Origin: Zea mays
Taxonomy: Eukaryota > Streptophyta > Magnoliopsida > Poales > Poaceae
Direction: 5' to 3'
Length of the DNA stretch: 64,000 nucleotides
Assembly: GCF_902167145.1 (NCBI RefSeq)
Contig: NC_050104.1
Coordinates: 13,848,001 to 13,912,000 of the forward strand
Shown: positions 56,826 through 64,000 of the stretch, one piece after another
Position numbering within the stretch: the stretch's first letter is position 1
Layout: each line of letters opens with the position of its first letter
Notes under the pieces: generated by a model
Told to the model about the DNA's origin: nothing
What the model saw: the letters and a program-made list of their open reading frames with translations, nothing else
The model's database searches: none
Made by a program: the position numbers and the translations under genes

Positions 56826-59651
56826 ATGGCCGTCACCTTCCACAGCAAGATCATCATGCGTCCCGGATCCACATTCTGCTTCGGGACAATCTCATCTATA
56901 GCGGATGAAGAGGGAATTCTACACCGCATCGCGGACCCGCCGGAAAAGAAGTCTCCTCCAACGAACTCCGAAAAAGCTGGAGAAACGCAACTTCCGACCC
57001 TTCGGAAAAAGATCGTCTCCGGAAAGGCTGGAGCTGGAAGCTCGCCGACCCGGGAGACTTCGTTGTCTACTTCCCCGACAAATGAATGGACACGGATCGC
57101 GAGGAAGAAGGAGACCAGGGAAAGGCAAGTCATTCTTTCCGTTACTCCGGCCTCAAAGGAGAACGGAAAGAAAGTCACCACGACAGCAGCACCATTCTAC
57201 CCCGACGTCCTCTTCATCGGGAGAGTGGAGTCGCTCGTCGTCTCTGACGATGAACCGACCGCGCCTGGAGAAGAGCCACCCCAACGAGAATCCCGCCGAC
57301 GGAGGAACCGACGCAGGAACATTCGACGACATCATGCGGCCGGAGAACGGGATCCGGAGCAGCCTGTCTCGCGAGACGAGGTCTCGGAGATAGGAGAAAC
57401 TCCAGAGGAACGCGCCTTCAGAGAGCGAAGGAATTCCCGACGACGTGATCGCCGACGGACTCAGGAGCAAGCCGAACAAGATGCAAGGCAACGCCGGGAG
57501 AATCCGCTCTTCGGGCGCAACCTGAACCCCGACTTCGCCCGAGCTATGAACACGCCAAGCGAAGTCGGAGGCGTACTAGCTCGGATAGCTGATGGACTTC
57601 CTCGGACTCCCGCCGCCGAAGGATACCAACGACTATTCACTCAGGCGGCCAACCATCTTCTACCGCTCGCTCACCCGCTGAATGACCTACGACACGCCAT
57701 CAACAGTCGCCGAGACGCGCGAAGCTCTATCAATGCTTCGCGCGAACGGCGGCATGAAAACGAAATTCGCCGTCGGGAGGAGTATGATCGAGATCATGGC
57801 TTTCCGACTCAAAGCCAGGCCACCAGGACTGAGTCGGCAACAGCTTCAACTGGCGGTACCACCCGGGGACGGTCGAGGAACCACCATCGCCACTCCCCTC
57901 CCCGGGATAAACATCGTCCCCGACGACAGGAGGACACGTGCGGAGTATCCGCTCTTACTCCGCGCCTTAGGGCCATCCAATGGCCTCCCAACTTCAAGGT
58001 ATCCAATGTCGACAAATATGAACCGAAGCAGGATCCAGGGGGTTGGCTAGCCGTCTACACCACCGCTGCTCGGGCTACCGGGGCATCTGAGGACGTCATG
58101 ACCGCGTATCTGCCCATTGTCCTTGGGCAAGATGCGCTGCAGTGGCTACGACATCTACCCCGACATTGCATCGACGACTGGGGAGACTTCAGTCGACGTT
58201 TCACCGCCAACTTCCAGTCCCTCTCCGACAAGCCAGCGCAACCATGGGACCTCAAATCCATCAAGCGCCGAGGGGACGAGACTCTCCGGTCGTACCTCAA
58301 AAGGTTCCAGACCATGAGAAACCGCATCCCCGAGGTCACGGAGGCGGCCGTGATCGAGGACTTCTACAGAGGATCCAATGACTCGGTTTTCGTCCGAGCC
58401 ATACTGCAAAAGGCGCCGACTACCTCCGAGGAGCTGTTCCGGGAAGCCGACCTCTACATCACCGCCGACGAGCGGGCCCAGGATCTCATTGGAGGAGCAA
58501 AGCCCGCACCGGCAGCACCACGACGTGACGCGAACCAACCGCCCGACAAACGCTGGGAGAAGAGGCCTCGTGAAGAAGTACACGCCGCCGGACCACCCGC
58601 CTCTCGCGCCCGAGGAGGACCTCGTGGAGGCGAGCGCACGCTGGACGACATCCTCGACGCCCAGTGCCCATACCACAAGGACATGCGCCACACTCTTCGT
58701 AACTGCCGGGACTTCAAGCACTCCGTCGGGCACGGCCGACCCTTCCAACCTCTACCGCCTCCTCCGCCGAGGGGAGGACCAGATGAACCAGGACAGCCCC
58801 ATCAGCAGGAGGAGGGGGGAGGAGGAGCCTTCCCACGCGTTGACAGGGAGGTCAACGTCATCTTTGGTGGACATGGGTCTCAGGAGAACAAAAGACAACA
58901 AAAGCTCAACGATCGCCAGATACTGGTGGCGACCACCGGTCCTCCCGCCCCATACCGGTGGTCGGAGCACCCAATCACTTTCACTCGGGAGGATCAATGG
59001 CTCAACTTCGACCATCCAGGCAAATACCCGCTCCTCGTCGATCCGGTGATCCGAGAGAGCCGGGTAAAGAAGGTGCTAGTGGACGGGGGGAGCAACATCA
59101 ACGTCACTTTCCCCCGGACACTCCAAGGCTTGGGAGTTCACCTCAAAGAGCTCCACAAGTCGGACACTCCTTTCTTTGGCATCGTGCCGACGGAAGGGGA
59201 ATACCCGCTGGGCCACATCTACATGCCAGTCACCTTCGGAACTCCGGAGAACTACAGAACCGAGTTCCTGAGGTTCGAGGTGGCGAACTTCGACTGCGGG
59301 TACAACGCCATCATTGGGAGGCCGGGGCTGGCTAAGTTCATGGCCATTCCACACTATACATACATGATACTGAAGATGCCAGGACCGCAAGGAATCATAA
59401 CTGTGCGCGCCGACTTCCAAGGCGCCGCAGAATGTTTCCGAGTGGCCATCCAAGCAGCCCTCACCACCAAGCCGTCAACGGTTCCTTCTACACCGGCGAA
59501 CTCTAAGCCTGAGGAAGACCTCGTTGTACCGGCAAACGAAGCTCAGGCCGCGACCTCTATGCGGCCGACTGAAGAAACCAAGCGGATCCACCTGGGGTTC
59601 GCTGATGAGCGCAAGACGGCCATCATCAGCTCCAGTTTGAATGACAAATAG
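56826..59651 (+). CDS. gag and protease of Tat element B
   Basis: I start at the ATG at 56826, the first after the primer site; the frame is open further upstream into the LTR. 941 codons precede TAG at 59649-59651. In order: a charged N terminus rich in Arg/Glu; the Retrotrans_gag fold (about residues 390-560, with LGQDALQWLRHLPR and DDWGDFSRRF); and an Arg/Gly-rich basic stretch. Next come a Cys/His motif (CPYHKDMRHTLRNC) and the protease with catalytic Asp-Gly-Gly (codons 59082-59090, in VLVDGGSNINV) and the later ANFDCGYNAIIGRP flap and helix block. Gag assembles the particle; the protease cleaves the polyprotein. The TAG that ends this frame lies before RT, and the same frame continues beyond it. 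Confidence 0.9.
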   Translation: MAVTFHSKIIMRPGSTFCFGTISSIADEEGILHRIADPPEKKSPPTNSEKAGETQLPTLRKKIVSGKAGAGSSPTRETSLSTSPTNEWTRIARKKETRERQVILSVTPASKENGKKVTTTAAPFYPDVLFIGRVESLVVSDDEPTAPGEEPPQRESRRRRNRRRNIRRHHAAGERDPEQPVSRDEVSEIGETPEERAFRERRNSRRRDRRRTQEQAEQDARQRRENPLFGRNLNPDFARAMNTPSEVGGVLARIADGLPRTPAAEGYQRLFTQAANHLLPLAHPLNDLRHAINSRRDARSSINASRERRHENEIRRREEYDRDHGFPTQSQATRTESATASTGGTTRGRSRNHHRHSPPRDKHRPRRQEDTCGVSALTPRLRAIQWPPNFKVSNVDKYEPKQDPGGWLAVYTTAARATGASEDVMTAYLPIVLGQDALQWLRHLPRHCIDDWGDFSRRFTANFQSLSDKPAQPWDLKSIKRRGDETLRSYLKRFQTMRNRIPEVTEAAVIEDFYRGSNDSVFVRAILQKAPTTSEELFREADLYITADERAQDLIGGAKPAPAAPRRDANQPPDKRWEKRPREEVHAAGPPASRARGGPRGGERTLDDILDAQCPYHKDMRHTLRNCRDFKHSVGHGRPFQPLPPPPPRGGPDEPGQPHQQEEGGGGAFPRVDREVNVIFGGHGSQENKRQQKLNDRQILVATTGPPAPYRWSEHPITFTREDQWLNFDHPGKYPLLVDPVIRESRVKKVLVDGGSNINVTFPRTLQGLGVHLKELHKSDTPFFGIVPTEGEYPLGHIYMPVTFGTPENYRTEFLRFEVANFDCGYNAIIGRPGLAKFMAIPHYTYMILKMPGPQGIITVRADFQGAAECFRVAIQAALTTKPSTVPSTPANSKPEEDLVVPANEAQAATSMRPTEETKRIHLGFADERKTAIISSSLNDK

Positions 59652-60239
59652 GAAAGCGCGCTCGTCCAGTTCCTGCAAGATAACCGAGACGTATTCGCAT
59701 GGCAACCTGCGGATATGCCGGGAGTCCCAAGAGAACTGGCCGAGCACAAATTGAAGGTCTATCCCCAGGCGAGGCCGATCCGGCAAAAGCTACGTCGTTT
59801 CACGCCCGACAAGAGAGAGGCCATTCGTGCCGAGTTAGCTCGCTTGGTCGCGGCTGGATTTATTAGAGAAGTATTACACCCCGAGTGGTTAGCCAACCCT
59901 GTTCTTGTACTCAAAAAGAATAAAGTGGATTGGCGCATGTGCGTCGACTATACTGATCTCAATAAACACTGTCCGAAGGATCCCTTCGGGCTCCCGAGGA
60001 TAGATCAGGTAGTGGATTCCACCGCTGGGTGTTCTGTGCTGTCTTTCTTAGATTGCTATTCCGGGTATCATCAGATTAGTTTGGCAAAGGAAGACGAGGA
60101 GAAAACGGCGTTCATCACTCCGTTTGGTGCTTTCTGTTATACCTCCATGCCGTTCGGCTTCAAAAACGCTGGAGCGACTTATCAGAGAGCCATTCAAACA
60201 TGCTTAGCCGATCACTGGGGCAAGCGTGTGGAGGCTTAG
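59652..60239 (+). pseudogene. Reverse transcriptase of Tat element B, first part
   Basis: Same frame as gag. Contains RFTPDKREAIRAE, WRMCVDYTDLNKHCPKDPF and FLDCYSGYHQI. It ends at TAG at 60237-60239, which occupies the place of the Tyr in the catalytic YVDD motif; VDD follows immediately after the stop. Without readthrough the polymerase cannot be made. Any protein would have to re-initiate downstream. Confidence 0.9.
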
Positions 60240-62837
60240 GTAGATGATGTGGTAATCAAAACAGAGAATTCGGAAAACTTCATCGAAGATTTACAGCTAG
60301 TTTTCAACAGCCTAAGAAGATATAGATGGAAGCTCAATCCTGAAAAATGTGTTTTCGGGGTACCAGCAGGAAAGTTGCTCGGGTTCATCGTCAGCAACCG
60401 GGGAATTGAGGCTAATCCGGATAATATTGAAGCTATCATGAAGATGGAAGCTCCCCGTTCACAAAAGAAAGTTCAGCGACTCACTGGATGTATGGCAGCT
60501 CTGAGCAGATTTATATCCAGGCTGGGAGAAAAAGGTTTGCCATTTTACAAGCTACTCAAGAAGGTGGATAAGTTTCAATGGACTTCAGAAGCACAAGAAG
60601 CTCTAGACGCACTGAAGAAATTCTTGACAACACCACCAGTATTGAAACCACCCCGGCGAGCTACGCCGACTCAACCGGCTGAAGATTTGTTGCTGTATAT
60701 CTCTTGCACGACTCACGTGGTAAGCACCGCGTTGGTAGTCGAGCGAGTAGAAGAGGGACATGCCTATCCAGTACAACATCCTGTTTACTTTATCAGTGAA
60801 GTTCTAGGCCCCTCGAAGAAAAAGTATCCTCAGGTTCAGAAGCTAGTATATGCAGTACTTCTAACTGCCCGCAAGCTGCGTCACTACTTTGACGACCACA
60901 AAGTCATAGTAGTCACTGGTTTTCCAATAGGGGACATTCTTCGCAACAAGGAAGCCATTGGCCGAATAGCCAAGTGGGCCTGCGAGTTGGGATCCCACGA
61001 TATCGAGTTCCGACCTCGCACTGCCATCAAAACTCAAGCACTGGTTGACTTCGTATCGGAGTGGACAGAGCAGCAAGTACCAGACAATCCAGAAACTGCA
61101 GAAGTATGGCGAATGTATTTCGATGGCTCGCTGAAGCTACAGGGAGCAGGAGCAGGGATTCTCTTCACTGCACCTGGAGGCGAGCACCTCAAGTACGCTC
61201 TCCAGTTGCTATTCCCGGCCTCTAACAATGCAGCCGAGTATGAAGCTTTGATACACGGATTGAACATCGCCATGTCACTGGGCGTCAAGAGATTGATGGT
61301 ATACGGAGATTCTCTGGTAGTCATCAGCCAGATAAACAAGGAATGGGATTGTTCAAGTGATTCAATGGGAAAATATTGCGCTGCCGTCCGAAAGCTGGAA
61401 GATAAATTCGAGGGTCTGGAGTTTCATCATATAGAAAGAGATCGGAACACGGCGGCCGATGTACTGTCCAAGCTCGGATCCGGTCGGACTCAGGTCCCGC
61501 CCGGGGTCTTCGTGCAAGAAATTCTCCAGCCGAGTATCTCCATGGATCAAACAGAAGAATGCAACATCATAGATCAACCCGATTCAGACTCTGATGACTG
61601 GAGACGGCCGATTATTAAGTATATAAGGAATGAAGAAGAACCAGATGACAAGAACTCGGCAGAGCGCATTGCCAGACAATCAGCTCACTATACACTCATT
61701 GGGGAGGTATTGTACAGGAGGGGCGCGTCAGGCGTCCTCATGAAGTGCGTTCTCCCGTCCACCGGAAAGCAACTTCTGGAGGAAGTCCATGCAGGGCAGT
61801 GTGGAGTACATGCAGCATCCAGAACACTAGTCGGGAAGGTCTTCAGGTCAGGATTCTATTGGCCGACGGCGAAGAACGATGCAGCCGAGTTAGTTCAGAG
61901 ATGCGAAGCTTGCCAATACCTGTCAAAGCAACAGCACATGCCAGCACAGCAGCTACAGACCATACCAGTAACTTGGCCTTTCGCATGCTGGGGACTGGAT
62001 ATGATTGGACCTTTCAAGAAAGCTCAAGGAGGATATACCCATGTATTGGTGGCGATTGACAAATTCACTAAATGGATAGAGTTCCAGCCCATTGCTTCTT
62101 TAACCTCTGCTAAAGCCGTGGAATTCATACAAAGCATAATATTCAGATTCGGGATACCAAACAGTATCATCACTGACTTGGGATCCAACTTCACCAGTTC
62201 AGAATTCTTTGACTTCTGCGAGCAAAAGAGCATTCAGATCAGGTACGCATCTGTAGCGCATCCAAGAGCCAACGGGCAGGTTGAGCGAGCCAACGGAATG
62301 ATATTGGAGGCACTCAGGAAAAGGGTCTTCGATAAGAATGAAAAATTCGCAGGAAAATGGATAAGAGAACTGCCTTATGTCGTTTGGAGCTTGAGAACCC
62401 AACCTAGCCGAGCCCTGCATGGAAACACTCCTTTCTTCATGGTCTATGGGTCGGAGGCAGTGCTACCTGCTGATCTCAAGTTTGGGGCGCCAAGATTGAT
62501 CTTTGAAAGCATAGCAGAAGCCGAGGCCACCAGGCTGGAGGATATTGATACACTTGAGGAAGAACGACTGAATGCAGTGATCCAATCAGCACGGTACCAG
62601 CAAACTCTAAGGCGCTATCACGACAAGGCTGTGCGACAACGCTTCTTTTCGATAGGAGACCTCGTCCTCCGCCGAATTCTAACGGGGGAGGGACGGCACA
62701 AGTTATCACCCTTATGGGAAGGGCCTTTCATAGTAGCAGAGGTTACTCGGCCCGGATCGTATCGCCTCACCCAGATGGATGGCACAGAAGTTGGGAACTC
62801 CTGGAACATAGAGCACCTCAGAAAGTTTTACCCCTAG
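60240..62837 (+). CDS. RT remainder, two RNase H domains and integrase of Tat element B
   Basis: Same frame as the preceding parts, open to TAG at 62835-62837. It begins with VDDVVIKT of the RT active site, then the thumb (GCMAALSRFISRLGEK). RNase H follows (YFISEVLG, RKLRHYFDDHK). The archaeal-type RNase H has YFDGSLK, EYEALIHGL and YGDSLV, with all expected acidic residues present. The integrase zinc domain is H-x3-H..C-x2-C (HAGQCGVHAAS ... CEACQYL). The core has Asp in GLDMIG, Asp in ITDLGSNF and Glu in GQVERANG, and the tail ends IEHLRKFYP. Apart from the two upstream TAGs nothing looks damaged. Confidence 0.9.
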   Translation, partial: VDDVVIKTENSENFIEDLQLVFNSLRRYRWKLNPEKCVFGVPAGKLLGFIVSNRGIEANPDNIEAIMKMEAPRSQKKVQRLTGCMAALSRFISRLGEKGLPFYKLLKKVDKFQWTSEAQEALDALKKFLTTPPVLKPPRRATPTQPAEDLLLYISCTTHVVSTALVVERVEEGHAYPVQHPVYFISEVLGPSKKKYPQVQKLVYAVLLTARKLRHYFDDHKVIVVTGFPIGDILRNKEAIGRIAKWACELGSHDIEFRPRTAIKTQALVDFVSEWTEQQVPDNPETAEVWRMYFDGSLKLQGAGAGILFTAPGGEHLKYALQLLFPASNNAAEYEALIHGLNIAMSLGVKRLMVYGDSLVVISQINKEWDCSSDSMGKYCAAVRKLEDKFEGLEFHHIERDRNTAADVLSKLGSGRTQVPPGVFVQEILQPSISMDQTEECNIIDQPDSDSDDWRRPIIKYIRNEEEPDDKNSAERIARQSAHYTLIGEVLYRRGASGVLMKCVLPSTGKQLLEEVHAGQCGVHAASRTLVGKVFRSGFYWPTAKNDAAELVQRCEACQYLSKQQHMPAQQLQTIPVTWPFACWGLDMIGPFKKAQGGYTHVLVAIDKFTKWIEFQPIASLTSAKAVEFIQSIIFRFGIPNSIITDLGSNFTSSEFFDFCEQKSIQIRYASVAHPRANGQVERANGMILEALRKRVFDKNEKFAGKWIRELPYVVWSLRTQPSRALHGNTPFFMVYGSEAVLPADLKFGAPRLIFESIAEAEATRLEDIDTLEEERLNAVIQSARYQQTLRRYHDKAVRQRFFSIGDLVLRRILTGEGRHKLSPLWEGPFIVAEVTRPGSYRLTQMDGTEVGNSWNIEHLRKFYP

Positions 62838-62960
62838 CTGTATTTCAAAACAGCTGGGGCGACCATGTATTCTATAAAATGGAAATACGTCATCAATAAA
62901 GAGAGATTTCAAAGATACTCGGCTCGTTTACAACTGACTTGCATTCTTACTTGACTCTGG
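62838..62960 (+). other. 3' untranslated start of Tat element B
   Basis: Short AT-rich spacer between the pol stop and the tandem array. No coding sequence seen. Confidence 0.6.
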
Positions 62961-63432
62961 GTGACCACTATGCCCTACAAACGGAGCAATCGACTTAAGT
63001 CGACGACGACTTAAGGCGGTGCAACATGCTCACGCTTACTTAACTCGGGGTGACCACTATGCCCTACAAACGGAGCAATCGACTTAAGTCGGCGACGACT
63101 TAAGGCGGTGCAACATGCTCACGCTTACTTAACTCGGGGTGACCACTATGCCCTACAAACGGAGCAATCGACTTAAGTCGGCGACGACTTAAGGCGGTGC
63201 AACATGCTCACGCTTACTTAACTCGGGGTGACCACTATGCCCTACAAACGGAGCAATCGACTTAAGTCAGCGACGACTTAAGGCGGTGCAACATGCTCAC
63301 GCTTACTTAATTCGGAGTGACCACTATGCCCTACAAACGGAGCAATCGACTTAAGCCGGCAACGACTTAAGGCGGTGCAACATGCTCACGCTTACTTGAC
63401 TCGGGGTGACCACTATGCCCTACAAACGGAGC
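62961..63432 (+). repeat. 89-bp tandem repeat array in the 3' region of element B
   Basis: Units start GTGACCACTATGCCC at 62961, 63050, 63139, 63228, 63317 and 63406, a constant 89-bp period. There are five full units and a sixth cut by the Copia LTR. Each has a 12-bp palindrome CGACTTAAGTCG or close variant, a second CGACTTAAGG and a conserved CAACATGCTCACGCTTACTT. Tandem arrays in the 3' region are typical of Tat/Ogre elements and are known to seed satellite DNA. Confidence 0.93.
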
Positions 63433-64000
63433 TGAGAGCACCTAGAGGGGGGTGAATAGGTGATCCTGTAAACTTTAAAACTTAAGCCACAAAACTTTGA
63501 TTAAGTGTTATCACAGTTAATGCCAAGTGGCTAGAGAGAAGATCTTGCACAATATGATAATCACAAAGAGTTCAACACAGAGAAGACACAGTGATTTATC
63601 CCGTGGTTCGGCCAAGTACAAAACTTGCCTACTCCACGTTGTGGCGTCCCAACGGACGAGAGTTGCACTCAACTCCTCTCAAGTGATCCAGTGATCAACT
63701 TGAATACCACAGTGTTATGCTTTTCCTTTCAATATCCCGTTTGTGAGGAATCTCCACAACTTGGAGTCTCTCACCCTTACACTTGAGATTCACAAAGAAA
63801 TACGGAGTAAGGGAGGGAAGCAACACACACAAATCCACAGCAAAATGCGCACACACACGGCCAAGAAACGAGCTCAAAAGACTATCTCAAAGTTCTCACT
63901 AGAACGGAGCTCGAATCACTTAGAATGACAAACGAATGCGCAAAGAATGAGTGTGGATGATCAAGAATGCTCTTAGGTTGCTAGGTGTACTCCTCCATGC
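63433..64000 (-). repeat. Ji/Opie-like Copia LTR, minus strand, runs off the window
   Basis: Begins TGAGAGCACCTAGAGGGGGG, the inverse of an LTR end, and matches the inverse of 602-1862 over its whole visible length (for example CCGTGGTTCGGCCAAGTA and CACGTTGTGGCGTCCCAACG). Left flank GGAGC (63428-63432) is the expected target duplication copy. It is either a solo LTR or the 3' LTR of an inverted element. Confidence 0.87.

Larger units (their letters stand above)
56148..63432 (+). mobile_element. Tat-lineage gypsy element B, nearly intact
   Basis: LTR 56148-56779, primer site, single-frame gag-pol 56826-62837 and 3' tandem repeats. It is inserted in the antisense gene of element A, and left flank ATCCC is the expected target duplication copy. 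A Copia LTR interrupts it at 63433, and the rest, including the 3' LTR, lies outside the window. LTR length (632 bp), primer site and 3' repeats suggest the cinful/zeon group of maize; this name is tentative. Confidence 0.87.

Noticed and set aside
62961..63432. Regular repeats with palindromic parts that could suggest a CRISPR array
   Set aside because: The whole 89-bp period is repeated, with no unique spacers, in a plant retroelement 3' region. It is a tandem repeat.

Overview
This is a stretch of grass nuclear DNA made almost entirely of nested transposable elements. Copia elements of the Sirevirus type (Ji/Opie-like LTRs, initiator tRNA-Met primer sites), Tat-lineage and Tekay/Del-like gypsy elements, a CACTA transposon and a small hAT element are all present. 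Maize or a close relative is the most likely source. I see no intact host gene. The only host-derived coding sequence is a set of gene fragments carried inside the CACTA element. There is no CRISPR array, rRNA or tRNA gene.

Layout, block 1 (1-20,873): the 3' end of a Ji/Opie-like Copia element (1-1862), then an old gypsy LTR (1863-2062 plus 18208-19977) split by a full-length Copia element (2068-18202, target duplication GTTTG). That Copia is itself split, between protease and integrase, by a 7.1 kb CACTA transposon (6122-13202). The CACTA carries exon-intron fragments of three unrelated host genes: SEC31 (+), an ABCB/MDR-type ABC transporter (-) and a DCC-family (DUF393) thiol oxidoreductase (-). 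Next come unassigned sequence with a 120-bp-arm inverted repeat and an inverted LTR tip.

Block 2 (20,874-37,045): a degenerate Copia on the minus strand (gag, protease and integrase at 36279-31644; reverse transcriptase at 22774-21690). It is split by a young non-coding LTR element (22780-31638, TSD GGTAC, 3.4 kb LTRs) and by a 738-bp hAT element (32477-33214, TSD GAAGAGAA). Beyond its RT lies a second gag/protease piece in the wrong order, fused in frame to the RT.

Block 3 (37,046-64,000): a Tat-lineage gypsy element A (LTR 37046-37523, gag-pol to about 52736, then tandem repeats and a spliced antisense gene). It is split by a minus-strand Tekay/Del-derived non-autonomous element (41040-50621, TSD GCTAC), and its antisense gene is cut by a second Tat element B. 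B has its LTR at 56148-56779 and a single-frame gag-pol at 56826-62837 broken only by two TAG codons. It ends in an exact 89-bp tandem array, which is cut by a minus-strand Ji/Opie-like LTR (63433 onward). Insertion order follows from the nesting, and each boundary given with a TSD was read directly from the sequence. Many of the breaks in the retroelement genes are TAG or TGA codons, the kind of decay expected from cytosine methylation.
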